Shown here: positions 24,901 to 64,000 of the stretch, piece by piece
Layout of the letters: every line of letters starts with the position of its first letter
Numbering within the stretch: the first letter of the stretch is position 1
From: Elysia chlorotica
Lineage: Eukaryota; Mollusca; Gastropoda; Plakobranchidae
Direction of reading: 5' to 3'
DNA length: 64,000 bases
NCBI GenBank assembly: GCA_003991915.1
Contig: RQTK01000339.1
Coordinates: forward strand, 245,710-309,709
Translations under genes and position numbers: made by a program
Notes under the pieces: model-generated
Seen by the model: only the letters and a program-made list of their open reading frames with translations
Database searches by the model: none
What the model was told of the DNA's origin: nothing

Positions 24901-26792
24901 CCAAAAACACAAGATTGCTCATAAATGACTTTATTAAGCAGTAACATCTAGCACAGTAAGAATTCCACATTTCAAACAACTGTATAAACCGTTTTATGCT
25001 GTTTGTTCCCATTACCTCTTTATCAGTATATGTATGAAGGCAAAATACATGACTTTAAACCATGCAATAAATTATGGAAAAGTATACCAACTTCTGCTTT
25101 GGGTATTTAGTTTGGTTAATCTTCCAAATATTATTGAAAGCCTATATATATAGCCTGTCCCAAAATGGTGGAATAAAGTCACTCCCTGACCTTAAAGAAG
25201 TACAAGATTCCACAGGGTTTAACATTGACTGCATACTATGATAAAGCTTAAATTGGGTTAATGTTGATTCCTAATTTATTAAATCTAATGTACAGACATA
25301 CAATCATTAAAAAAAATTCTTATAATTCCCACATTCAAGTAATTCAGAGATGATTTAATCCAATCATTTAATTCCCCCTTGAATACCTTTGTTTTCACAG
25401 TGATTATACTAGTTTATAAAACCAAATTCCCTCCATTTACAAGTTCACCTTCACATTGATAATGAATTATAATGCACAACATGCAAAATGTGTGTATCAG
25501 CCATCTACAGGTCTAACAGCATAATGATAAATTATAATAAATCCAAAATAACCAAAACCCCTACAAATTGCAGTACCCTTCCTTAATGTAGTAACAATAC
25601 ACCATTGAACACTTAAGTGAATGAGTAAATTTGACAGACAATGAATAGCCTATAGATCTGCACAAGTCATTCTGTCTTGTAAATGAAGTTGTCAGCGCTA
25701 TTTTGGTAACATGTGCGGGCAAAAATCTAAAATCTTCACATTGCATGTACTGCATCGTGGAAAATTTACTTCACAAGAAAGAAGGTTGAACTCTACACAA
25801 GGTTTAGGCAAAGGAAAAAAAAGCCATCAGGATAAACTGCACATCAATTAGCATGAAATTTGGTATTGATGAGACAACTCCTCACAAGAACAGTCGAAAC
25901 TATAAACTTTGAAAGATGAGTCGAAAACAGAGAATCTTTCAAAAAAAGTTCATACAGTCTTATGTTGAGATGGCTCACAATCTCAAATCTTTGAACAGAT
26001 GGCTCAGCCCATTTACAGACGAACATGGGCTTAATTTTAGGAGATGGCATGGTGAGAAGCAAGCAACTAACATGAAAGATTAAGAAAACTTCAGAAATCA
26101 CAATCAATGTCTTTTGAAATAGCACAGTCAAGATAATGTTATTCTAAAATTTTAAAAATATAACTGAAATCTAGCACCCAAGAGTCATGTGTTATGTCAG
26201 AATGAACAGAGGAAGGGGGAAGGGAGTCTTTAAGTTTAGTGGCCTCCCTTCAAAATTTGTATTAGAATCCACTTTAGTGTGTGTGTCAAATTCTTGAACA
26301 GTTCTTTAAAATGTTTTTTCTTCTCTTTATAAAATGAAGATTAAAGTAAAAAATTATATGCTAGGGTACATATAAGATCACTCACATCAGGTTTGGTCTG
26401 GTCATGTATTGTGGGATAGGATTATGATTTAAATAAACAGGAAATTAATATAAAAGTCTATGATTTAATACACTTGCACAAAGATAAATGCACATAATGA
26501 AAACTGCAGCAATTAATAAAAAATATTACAATTTTAATTGAAGTATAAAGCAGAAGCTGTCCAATTCTTTAAATCAAAAGGAGTTATAAAGGGGGAAATA
26601 ATGAGTCAAGATTGCACATCACCCTGCTATGCAATGAGTTCAAAGAAAGCATATGCCTTAAGTTAAATACCCATATAACAAAAATAAACTTTAAGTATAG
26701 GACATGATTGTATAAGAAAGGAACTAAGCGCAAGTTCTTGAAACTTTACATAAATATCCCATCCGTTTGTTGACTAAGGTTGCCTAAAAGAT
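24901..26792 (-). other. DCTN1: Probable long 3' UTR of DCTN1
   Basis: About 1.9 kb of AT-rich non-coding sequence follows the DCTN1 stop. A minus-strand AATAAA at 24930-24935 is the best distal poly(A) signal. Another AATAAA (near 25277) would give a shorter form. No coding potential was recognised. Confidence 0.4.
24930..24935 (-). terminator. DCTN1: Candidate distal poly(A) signal of DCTN1
   Basis: AATAAA on the minus strand, about 1.86 kb beyond the stop codon and facing the LYAR 3' end. Chosen by position and orientation only. Confidence 0.35.
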
Positions 26793-55346
<28,554 letters not shown>

Positions 55347-55699
55347 TTTACTCTCAATATTATGATTCATGATTTCACACATACACAAAGGTCAAGGTTG
55401 ATAAAATAGATTAGGTAGTGAGTAAAATCTGGATGTTTACTACGTCAACTCAATTAGTTACTCTACCATCGTTATCAAGACTTCCATAAGTGGTAGGAAC
55501 ATCACCGAATTGAACAATTTGAAATAGTTTTGAGATTTTTTTTGCACAAGAAGATTATAAGTGATTTATTTCATTTAATTTGCTACCATAGATGGACACT
55601 TTGGGAGACTTTTCCAACCCACACAACCCGCCTACACTGCGTCCTGTGAAATATTTTTTTTAACCCATAAAAGATCGACTACTTGATATTTATTTTTTA

Positions 55700-56120
55700 G
55701 AAAAAGTAGATGGGCAGCGTGGCAGCATTTAATACTAAATTTTTAGCCTTGGACCCGTTTTCATGTGTACAAACAAACACCCCCCCCCCCCCCCCCTATT
55801 TCCCATCAGACAACTCTGAGAACTAGCGGTGACCTGAGTCCTGTTATCCCCCACTGTGTTTGCGTGGCAGCATGTTAAGTTCTCAATTTTTAGTCGTGGG
55901 CCGGTCTTCATATTATACACCCCCTCAACCAGACATATCTAATTATTGGCTATGACATGGGCCATGCAAGTCTTGAACCCGTCTTCATATTATAAAAACA
56001 CTAGCCCCCCTCCCCCACCGACTGTTGACTGGGACATGAGTCATTATGCTATCCGAGCAGCGTCTTTGTGTGGCAGCATGTAAAGTCCTCAATTTATTCT
56101 TGATCTTGAGATCCAACCTC
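55700..56120 (+). repeat. Decayed tandem array of SINE-body-like units with poly-C tracts
   Basis: The landmark GTGGCAGCAT recurs at about 55719, 55864 and 56070, each time followed by AGT/ACT, TCTCAATTTTTAG-like sequence and a GTCTTCATATTATA or GTTTTCATGTGTAC segment. A fourth partial unit (CCCGTCTTCATATTATA) lies near 55978. Upstream of each landmark is a CTGAGTCCTGTTATCCCC-like segment, matching the body of the SINEs elsewhere. Poly-C runs (55781-55797 and 55985-56000) punctuate the array. The units have no tRNA heads. Confidence 0.7.
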
Positions 56121-56144
56121 GTAAATAACTCAAACTCTCCCCTG

Positions 56145-56395
56145 GTGTGTGAACTGGTTCAAGTGGTAGGGCATTGGTCTCCAGATCGGAAGGTCCGCGA
56201 TTCGATTCCCACGATCGGTCAAAAATTTATTTGTCAGATTTCGTGCTCAGTGTCAGTTCAATATGACCGTCTGAGACAGGATTCCAATTCTCCTCGTCCT
56301 GTCTCGTGTGTGGCAGTACGTAAAATTGTCAGACTTAATCTTGGGGTCCGTCCATAATATAGCCCAATGGTTGGAAATTAAGCAACATAACAAAC
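56145..56395 (+). repeat. tRNA-derived SINE, head type 2-like, DCTN1-EXOC6 intergenic
   Basis: The head (CAAGTGGTAGGGCATTGGTC, CCGCGATTCGATTCCCACG) is tRNA-like and closest to the 23102 copy. The shared body follows (AGTGTCAGTTCAATATGACC, CTGAGACAGGATTCC, TGTGTGGCAGTACGTAAAAT). The 3' end is decayed (GGTTGGAAATTAAGCAAC). It directly follows the tandem body array. Confidence 0.8.
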
Positions 56396-57159
56396 GATTA
56401 CCCCTCCCCCTCCTTTAATTTCCACCCTTCGATTGAACCAACCGCCAACTTACATTTTTCAGCTCGATCATCACTGGTAGGCTAACGTCTGACCAATCAG
56501 AGGGCTCGCTGGAGTTGACTATGACACGCTGGACAAGCAGGACTTGGGCGGCGCCCTCTGGAACTGCTCGTAGTAACTCGAGAAATGACCTTAGCCCTGC
56601 TCGTGATCTTGATCGCGCCCCTGGCAGCGACCGTTGACCACTGGCTTGTCAAAAAATAGAACCGTAGACGGGGCATCCTGACGATTTGACTTGGGGGAAA
56701 AGGTTCAATTTATCTCTAAACAATGCGTTAGTGCAAATAACTTAAAGATTATTTCCTCACAACGCGTTGCTGCAATTAAGTTGAAAATTACCTCTCAACA
56801 ATGCCTTCCTTCACAAGTGCTTTATTCTATATCAACAATGGAAATAAGAATGAGATAGGACAAACCAGTTCTGCGCATATGAGTGGGGCAAAGAGTGATG
56901 GTGACAAACACAGGGAATAAATTGTAGAAAGTCACCATGCAAAAAATGACACGAATGTATTATAAAATAAATACCCAATAACCCATCCGCCAGTCAAATA
57001 CACACACACACACACACCATGTTAATCTTTATAACTTCTTTGATAAACGGACCATTCTGAACAGTACCAGAAAGATTATAGGCATACATATAGAACAAGC
57101 AAACACAAAGTCACCACAACCCAGCCACACCAAACTAACCCAGTCAGGCTCTATAACGC

Positions 57160-57900
57160 TATAACTCACTCTTCCTGCACCAGTCTCCGTGCCTTATGGG
57201 GCTGGTGTATTAGAACACGCAACCCCTAAATAAATTCACTCATGCATACATAACAACAAACACTAGATTTAGAACTATAAGATACATGTACTAATGCTGC
57301 TTCACTCTCTTTCGGAAGACTACATTACCAGTTACCACATTACCTGATAATTTGACAATTTTACACTCTTCCTGCACCGGCCCCGTACTCTCACTAGTTC
57401 AAACTCTCTGCTTTAAGTCGACAACAACTCACCCTTTCAACACCGGTCCCCGTAGCTTATTGGACATATGTATCTCACACCAAACTAACCCAGTCAGGCT
57501 ATAACACCAAATTATGTCTCTGATAACAAACAAACTCACACTTCCAACACCGGTTCTAGAAGCTTATCGGACTGATGTAGCAGACACCAAACTAACCCAA
57601 ACATTCTATAATAAGACTGTTATAATCCACCCTTTCTACACCGGCCCCTGTAGCCTATCAGTCAGGTTATACATGTATAGCACTATGCATGTAATTACTC
57701 ATCTTCATTCGCTAGCCCCCGTAGCTTATATAACACTACAACAACCCACCCTTCCCACACCGCTCTCCGTAGCTTATCGGGCAAGTACAATAACAATAGA
57801 ACTCCCCCTAACTGACCAGTCCCCGTAGCACTAAATCTATAGTCCGTGTTATAACTCTATCAAAACTCAACCCTATTGCACCGGTCCCTGTAGCTTATCG
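57160..57900. repeat. Degenerate satellite with core CACCGGTCCCCGTAGCTTAT
   Basis: The core CACCGGYCCCYGTAGCYTATC recurs with decay at about 57184, 57376, 57441, 57548, 57639, 57758 and 57879, with half copies (CCCCCGTAGCTTAT, CAGTCCCCGTAGCA) at about 57715 and 57817. Spacing is irregular, about 60-120 bases. CACCAAACTAACCCAGTCAG appears at about 57127 and 57479, and a shorter form near 57585. The spacers vary more than the core. Confidence 0.65.
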
Positions 57901-57901
57901 G

Positions 57902-58245
57902 TCAGCGGGTGTGTAGCGGGAAGCCAGGGCCCAGCATGCAGAAGAGCAGGACGATAACCATCAGGAGTAACACGGCCACGCCCAAAATGATGAGGGTCCG
58001 GTCCCGCTCAATGTCATAGCCTACAGAGGCATTGGGGATATATCCTCCGTCAGGCGCACCGCATGTCCGCCCTTACCAGGTGCAGACCGATAGAGTCGGA
58101 ACTGCTTGACGCATTTTGAGGGCCGTGTCACTCATGTTCAGTGGAAAGAGACTCACATTGTACTTGGCTGTGTTGACCAGAGATCTGAGGTTACTTCGAA
58201 ATATACTCGCCAAGGAGTCTTAAATCCGATGTAGCACGTCACTCT
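57902..58245 (-). pseudogene. Unrecognised minus-strand coding-like remnant ending in a membrane anchor
   Basis: The minus-strand frame ending at TGA 57902-57904 reads YDIERDRT, then a strongly hydrophobic segment (LIILGVAVLLLMVIVLLFCM, 57935-57994) and a short tail GPGFPLHTR. This is the layout of a C-terminal single-pass membrane anchor. Sequence further upstream to about 58245 is also coding-like (KYNVSLFPLNMSDTALKMR) and relatively GC-rich against its AT-rich surroundings. The stretch is interrupted, so it is either a broken copy or exon pieces. The family was not recognised and no function is proposed. Confidence 0.35.
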
Positions 58246-58334
58246 GACCTACCCGCCAGCGCAACTCAGAGTCCACTTGAGATCGCTATAATTTAACCCA
58301 TCCGCCCTTTGAATCCTGTAAACAACTAAGTATA

Positions 58335-58397
58335 TCTAGTCTGTCTGTCTGTCTGTCTGTATGTCTGTCTGTCTACTTTTCTATCTGTCTCTCTCTG

Positions 58398-58452
<55 letters not shown>

Positions 58453-58455
58453 TTC
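58335..58455. repeat. (TCTG)n/(CT)n compound microsatellite
   Basis: TCTG repeats grade into CTCTCTGT and then pure CT, about 310 bases upstream of the EXOC6 start codon. Confidence 0.95.
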
Positions 58456-58765
58456 TCAACAATCAGTTCATCATTGTAATTTGATTTAACACCGTTTTTG
58501 CGGAATTCCAAGGAAAGAAAAAATGGACCACAACTCTACCTTCGTACCATGGTTAGGCGCGCGGGGGTGGGGATGGGGGTAGGGGTGGGGGTGGCAACAA
58601 CAAACCACCACTAAAATTACACATATACAATCATGCTTTTATAAATCCCGACGGGGCTAGTATATAACCCATTCTCAGAGACGTCCCTGTGCCTATAATC
58701 TTTTTCATCGAAAAATAATAAGTGGCAATCTACCAATCAGCGCATGCGTGTAGTAAATAATAGTT

Positions 58766-61700
58766 ATGATGGCGGAAGCAACACCCAACCCAGCTGAGAG
58801 CGATGATAATCCTTGGAAAAAATTAAATGTACCTGTGCAAGATGCAGATACTTTGAGACAAGAAGCCGTAGAAGCCCATCACGATCATTTAATTACTGAA
58901 ATAGAAACATCAGAAGGACCTCTTGCTACCACACTAAGGTATTCAAGCTGGCCCTCAAAGATGCCTTAAAAACTAGATTTAGAGCTTTGTTTTCCCCTTT
59001 TGTTTACATCTCTTATGGATAGATCTAGCTCTAGTTCCATTCAGTGTAAACCAAAGTTAATCTAGATCTAGCTCTAGCTCTAGACCTGGGCTTCGGTCTA
59101 GATAAGGAAAAAGTAGATTAACGTCCACTTTATGAATTAATCTGCAATCACGCACAAAATAAATTCACTTGTAAAATACAATTGTTGTATGATCCTACAT
59201 TGATAGCCTGGTTTAGTGATTAACACAAACACGTTCGTCGGAACACAGCTTAAATCTTCAGCTAATAAAACCATCCTTTTTGTACCTATAAATGAACAGG
59301 TCAGAAATCTTTTTACTATCTCGTCCCCAAAGTATGGAACAACCTTCCCCAAAACATTTATAAGAGAGGCAATCGGCGCGCCTCGCGAGCTGATTGGCCA
59401 ACAGGCGCCCAATCACCGCTAATCTAACAATAACAAAGCAACATAAAGAGAGTAGACAGAGAAAGACCACAGGAGGATACAAAGACACGATGAAGATACA
59501 AAGACATACAGATACAGTAAAACATACAAAATTTGCGGTCAGGGAAAATACTGTAAAGAATGAAATACAAACAACCCACTAGCTCACATATAAATGCATA
59601 TAACTTTATTATTGAATCTTGTATTTTGTCAACATTATATGGTTATTTTTCTTTTGTAATACAGTAATTGTGATTATGGAAATTGTTAAGGGCGTTGAGC
59701 ATGATAGTTCATGGAAGTGCGTTATATGAATGAAATATATTATAATTTTATTATTAGTAAAAATGTATACTATTTCAGTATGTGATGGGCTGTGTGATAC
59801 AAAAAGCTAGGCTGCAGGGAGCTCGGGTCACATGATTGCAACATGGACTGTTGCGAATGCCAGATAGCTCATTTTTTTTACATATCAAGAAGGACCAGGA
59901 GTTTTGAATCTCCACTGGTGCCCCCCTTCTCCTCATAAATAGGATGCTACAAGAAGAGGAACTTGTGGCAGCAATTGTGAAATTTAACAAAAAACTGTTG
60001 AAAATAGTTTAAATACTCTAACACTTTTGCTTTATCACACTCTTTGTTGTTGTATTCAGAGCCGTTTATGATGGACAAGATATTGAGTATTTCATGGAAA
60101 AGCTTGGTGATCGAATCAAAAGTCACGACCATGAGATTGAGCGAATGTGCAACTATCACTATCAGGGCTTTATTGATTCCATCAGGGAATTGCAACAAGT
60201 CAGCGGAGATGCCACGAAACTCAAAGTACGTTGTTTTTTTTTTTAAAAAAGACAGCTAAATTTTGTTGGCTTGAAATGTGAGCATTGGTGTTTCAACTTC
60301 ACTTTAAAGTGCCAGTGGACTTTGAACTTTTATAAACACTATTACAGGTTTTTAAAACTTCTTGGGTGATTTCTTTCTAAATTCAGAAGAAAAAGTAAAT
60401 CATGTTGTTGTATGAATGAATGCTTTTTGTTTGATATGTTATGACATGTATTCTTATGTATGTTCAATGTCACTATGTCATATGTTCTTATTTAAATCAG
60501 ATTTTAATGTGTAAAAAGCGTCATGAGCTGAGTTTATTGGATATGGTACTCTATAAATAAACTGTTTTATTATTATTATTATTATTATTAATTGATTTGA
60601 GTATAATTTTGGCTTCTAAAGTAGGATTATGATAATCAACTTAAACAGAAAGACAGATGTTTAAATATATGTATATTTTTTTCCATACAGGTGGAGATAG
60701 AAGGATTAAACCGAGAGATACAAACATCATGTGAGCCACTTTTAAGCAAAGGAGATCAACTTGTGAAGTGCCAAAAAGTCCAGAAGAATGTAACACAAGC
60801 TATTGAAAGCTTATCATTATGTCTTCCAGGTAATAACCTCCTTGACACAGGAATGATATTCAAAATGTGAATTTCATCACCTTTAACTTTAAATTATACA
60901 TTGAAGTTTATGGAATTTTCATTTTATAAATCAGGCTGATCATAGTTGTTTTTTTTCTACAAAGCTTCTTTTTATTGCTTCTCTTACAACTTTAACCATA
61001 TAATTTTAGAATATTTTCATAAGCTACTTACTATGTTGCTTCTAATATGCTACTTTTATAATTATGCACATCATTTTAGTATGTATTTTATTATCTCTTT
61101 TTTCAATGCTACTGTAGTCTTGGAGATGTATGGCAAACTTCAAGAACAGATGAAAAGCAAAAGGTAAGTGACAGTTAAAGAACTGAAAGCCAAATTGAAT
61201 TTGACGGAATTTGATGTACTTAAATTAACTTTTACAGCCATTTCAAGGTTAAAAGCATCTTATTACACATGCTCATGCAGGTAGTGTTACATTACTATTA
61301 TTGTTTTCATAGTATTCTAAAAAAAATCTTTTGCATTAATGACTTTACTACTGGAGATGAAAACATGTTTTACAAAAAATTAAAAACTCTTCTATTCTGC
61401 AGATATTACCCAGCTTTGAAAACTTTGGAACAACTTGAGCATACATATTTACCTCGGGTCATCAACCATTGGTTCTCTCAAACAATGGCAGAGGCAATCC
61501 CTCGGTTGCGGGAAAGAATCAAGGAAGCTTCAATGACAGAGCTGAAAGATTTTCTTGAAAGCATTCGCAAACATTCTGCAAAGATTGGCGAAGTTGCAAT
61601 GCGTCATGTAAGATTTGCTTTAAGTGTTCTTTACTATCTGTGTCAGGTTTTAGGTCATATTTAATTTTTAAATATATTACTAATGTAGGAAAGAAAATGT

Positions 61701-63887
61701 TCAAGATGAATGTTTTTTTGTGGTTGTGTGTGTTAAATTTAGTTATAATTTTTAAAAACCTCGGATTTGACCTATTGCCAATTTTTACACATTTCTTTTT
61801 TTCTTTTTTAGGCTGCTGAACAAAACAATATGGATCCCAAAATTGCTGAAAAAAGGGTGAAAAAAAGAAGAGCCCCACCTCCTCCAAACCCATTTACAGG
61901 AGAAGTGGATCTTCCTACACCAACAAGTGATGGAGATGAGAATGAAGAAGTGTGTTTTAAGAATATTAATTGTATATTTTTTTCAGTAATATAAAAAAAT
62001 GATTCTGAAAACTTGTTTTGAATTAATCTTTTTGCTGCAATTGAAGACCACAGGGGAAAAAACCGGACATGTCACATCTGGCAAGTTTTTAGTTATTTGA
62101 ATTTTAAACTTAGAAGAGCTGTCATCTATTAAAGGATATGTTTGTTTATACTGCTAATTTTAGGTGACATGTCCGGTTTTTCCATACCACTCTTTACCAT
62201 TATGATAAAATTAATCGCCCTTTATAATCTAAGGGGCATAGCTTAAAATATTCAAATTTGTGACATGTCCGGTTTTTCCCCTGTGGTCTTCAATTGTGTT
62301 AATTGTCTCAAGCTTTAAAAAATCCAACTATAACATTTATTTTTTCTATTTTTTTAAATTATCGCAAACATTTAGTTAACATTGGTGTATATTTTCTCTG
62401 TTATACAGGAACTTAGTGCCCAAGACCTGATTGATTTCTCTCCTGTGTATCGATGCCTGCATATTTATACAGTTCTGGTATGGTCTTTTACTCTAAGATC
62501 TGTAATAAAACATAGTTCTCACATCTTAAATGTTGATTTTTTACGGAGGCAGACTAAACATGATTATGACTTTAATGTTAAGTAGTAACAATTTTTTATA
62601 TTACAATTACATTAATAAAGCACACATATGTCTTACAAGACACATTAATTAGGTTGAAAAAAAATCTTCTAAAATTGCACAAACTTATTTGTCTTCCGCT
62701 TTGATTATAAACTGTGAAATGGTTTTGTTTTTTTTGGGTGCTTTTTTTTTCCCTTTAATATTGATGCCCCAATTTTTTTTATTTTTTTTTACAATTCAAA
62801 CTTCAGATTTACAATTGTAAATCCTGTAAGATTAGATAAACACTCTTGCATCTAAATTATAAACGTTTGATAATTTTATAACTTTAATATTTTGCTCATT
62901 GGTGTTGTTTTTTGGTTTTGTTCTGTTTTGCTTGGTTTTGCTAATCGAAAATGGTTTCTGTTTTTCAGGGAGACAAAGAGAAGTTTGAATCTTATTACAG
63001 GGCTCAGAGATGGAAACAGGCTAGGCTGTCATTGCAACCACCTCCAAACATGGTAACACAAGGGTTCAGGAAATCAATTATTTCATACTCTCTGCGCTAA
63101 TAATATTTTAGATATGAATTACGAGAAAGAGAGTTTAATACTTCCATCAGTTGTCAGTAATTTTTAATGCATTTTGTCATTCTAGAGAACTTTAGAACAA
63201 TCTTATTGACATATTTCTTTTTTCAAGTGACAAAATATGAACTTTCTGTATTGTTTTCGTTTATTTTTAAATTTCAATCCTAATATCTCTACTCCTGTAG
63301 GATGGTTATAAACAAGTTTTCTTTTTTTTTTTCAGCACGAGAGTCTTGATCTTTTTAAGAGATACTTTCATGATATCATAGGGTAAGTTTGATGCTTTCT
63401 TTTGCTTATTATAAATTCTATATATTTTAGAGCACAATTACTATCCCAGGCATAGCTGCTATGGATAATTCATTGTTAAGTTTTCTCCAATTACATCTGT
63501 AGTCTTTAAGCTTGGTTAGTGTTCTATGCTGTAAAATATGTATTTTCTCTTTCTTCTATTAAACAAAAAGCCTTAGGGTGGTCCTGTTAAAAAGATCCAT
63601 CATCATTGAGTTTATAATATGTAGTTTATGTCTAAGGATCGTCAAAGCATAAGTTTTTGGAACTCAAAATTGAGTAAGAAAACTAGTGTCTACATAAGAA
63701 GAAAAAATATTTTTGTTTGTTTCTTAATAAAGATTGTTTAAGAATTTATATTTTTCTCTTGTTCAGGTTCTTTGTGGTGGAGGACCACATTCTGCACACC
63801 ACCCAAGGTCTTGTCACACGCTCTCATATGGATGAATTGTGGGAAAAAGCTGTGGAAAAATTAAGTGCCACTTTGAGATCTACCTCA
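58766..63887 (+). CDS. EXOC6: Exocyst complex subunit 6 (Sec15), 5' part, cut by the window edge
   Basis: Sec15 subunit of the exocyst, which tethers secretory vesicles to the plasma membrane and is an effector of Rab GTPases such as Rab11. Coding exons seen: 58766-58938, 60060-60225, 60691-60829, 61118-61163, 61403-61607, 61812-61949, 62409-62477, 62969-63052, 63336-63382, 63767-63887. Frame is kept through all ten, 396 codons, about half of the usual 800 aa. Diagnostic strings: IKSHDHEIERMCNYHYQGF, YPALKTLEQLEHTYLP, LKDFLESIRKHSAKIGE, DLIDFSPVYRCLHIY and FFVVEDHILHTTQGLV. The N-terminal part is coiled-coil-like; exon 6 adds a basic/acidic disordered loop (KKRRAPPPPNPFTGE). Two ATGs lie in tandem (58766 and 58769). 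EXOC6 and EXOC6B are vertebrate duplicates, so this is their common counterpart. Confidence 0.94.
58939..60059 (+). other. EXOC6: EXOC6 intron 1
   Basis: A 1.1-kb first intron. It begins with clustered TAGATCTAGCTCTAG motifs (58972-59105) and then carries a LINE 3' end (59225-59757). No other exon was recognised. Confidence 0.6.
59225..59757 (+). mobile_element. 3'-end remnant of a LINE (CR1/L2-like) in EXOC6 intron 1
   Basis: At about 59325-59361 the plus strand encodes PKVWNNLPQNIYK, a motif typical of the C-terminal end of LINE reverse-transcriptase ORFs in invertebrates; the upstream part lies in a different frame. The far end (AAGGGCGTTGAGCATGATAG, then GTGCGTTATATGAATGAAAT and TTTTATTATTAG) is the usual 3' terminus of such elements. 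It is a heavily 5'-truncated, frame-broken copy. Confidence 0.55.
60500..60592 (+). mobile_element. LINE/SINE 3' terminus with (ATT)n tail in EXOC6 intron 2
   Basis: AAAAGCGTCATGAGCTGAG, then TACTCTATAAATAAACTG and an (ATT)n run, resembles the 3' end of the element at 59757. Such ATT-ended tails mark CR1/L2-type LINEs and the SINEs they mobilise. The 5' limit is unclear and may reach about 60385. Confidence 0.55.
62038..62296. mobile_element. 259-bp MITE with 37-38 bp terminal inverted repeats, EXOC6 intron 6
   Basis: Left end 62038-62075 begins CAATTGAAGACCACAGGGG and ends CCGGACATGTCAC. Right end 62260-62296 is its reverse complement apart from one base in an A run. A third copy of the inner motif (GGTGACATGTCCGGTTTTTC) lies at 62163-62183 in the same orientation as the right end. 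There is no coding sequence. The outer CAATTG is palindromic, so a target-site duplication cannot be told from the inverted repeat. The superfamily was not assigned. Confidence 0.85.
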
Positions 63888-64000
63888 GTGAGTCAATATT
63901 TACATTTTCAAAACATTTTTCGTGGTCAAAGGTGTTTTTACATGTGCATTACCTTTAACACATTTCTTCTTTTATTATGATTTTTAAAAGATTATTCTCT
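63888..64000 (+). other. EXOC6: EXOC6 intron 10, cut by the window edge
   Basis: The sequence after the GTGAGT donor at 63888 is intronic. The remaining roughly 400 residues of the protein lie outside the window. Confidence 0.8.

Larger units (their letters stand above)
55347..58765. promoter_or_regulatory. Divergent intergenic region between DCTN1 and EXOC6
   Basis: Start codons of DCTN1 (minus) and EXOC6 (plus) are 3.4 kb apart, so both promoters should lie here. Most of the interval is repetitive: SINE-body array (55700-56110), SINE (56145-56395), degenerate satellite (57160-57900), an unrecognised membrane-anchor frame (57902-58070) and CT-rich simple repeats (58335-58455). The patch 56450-56700 is GC-richer and unique-looking, and could be promoter-like. 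Confidence 0.45.

Noticed and set aside
56046-56357. 103-codon plus-strand ORF
   Set aside because: It spans the SINE-body array and the SINE at 56145-56395, so it is repeat-derived.

Overview
The window is AT-rich eukaryotic DNA with many introns. It carries four conserved animal genes separated and interrupted by short repeats. Invertebrate-type splice sites, tRNA-derived SINEs with a shared body, recurrent TCTAGATC-type motifs and long (GA)n tracts suggest a lophotrochozoan, most likely a gastropod mollusc. That placement is an inference from general sequence character; no single feature proves it.

Layout. (1) 1530-13426, minus strand: an hnRNP M (HNRNPM/MYEF2, Drosophila rumpelstiltskin) orthologue in 13 coding exons, 548 aa, with three RRMs and an RS-rich N-terminus. 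Its introns hold a 116-bp tandem repeat, a (GA)n tract, a SINE fragment and a broken LINE with RNase H. (2) 16465-23970, plus strand: LYAR, a nucleolar zinc-finger protein, 7 coding exons, 374 aa. It is divergent from HNRNPM, with about 3 kb between the start codons. (3) 26793-55346, minus strand: DCTN1 (dynactin p150/Glued), 35 coding exons, 1319 aa, complete, convergent with LYAR. Introns contain a GC-AG intron, two (GA)n tracts, a 267-bp tandem duplication and two SINEs, one with clear target-site duplications. (4) 58766 to beyond the right edge, plus strand: the 5' part of EXOC6 (exocyst Sec15), 10 coding exons, 396 codons, divergent from DCTN1. Its introns hold LINE 3' ends and a 259-bp MITE with 37-38 bp inverted repeats.

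The interval between DCTN1 and EXOC6 (55347-58765) is the most repeat-rich part: a decayed tandem array of SINE bodies, a complete-looking SINE, a degenerate satellite with a conserved core, and a short unrecognised minus-strand frame with a membrane anchor.

The genes do not form one pathway. HNRNPM and LYAR act in RNA processing and ribosome production; DCTN1 and EXOC6 act in microtubule transport and vesicle tethering. All exon models were joined by reading splice sites, checking phase across every junction, and comparing with remembered family sequences. No previously undescribed system is evident. The best leads are the SINE family that swaps heads, the consistent CU orientation of the dinucleotide tracts, the motif clusters near gene 5' ends, and the satellite plus membrane-anchor frame near 57-58.2 kb.
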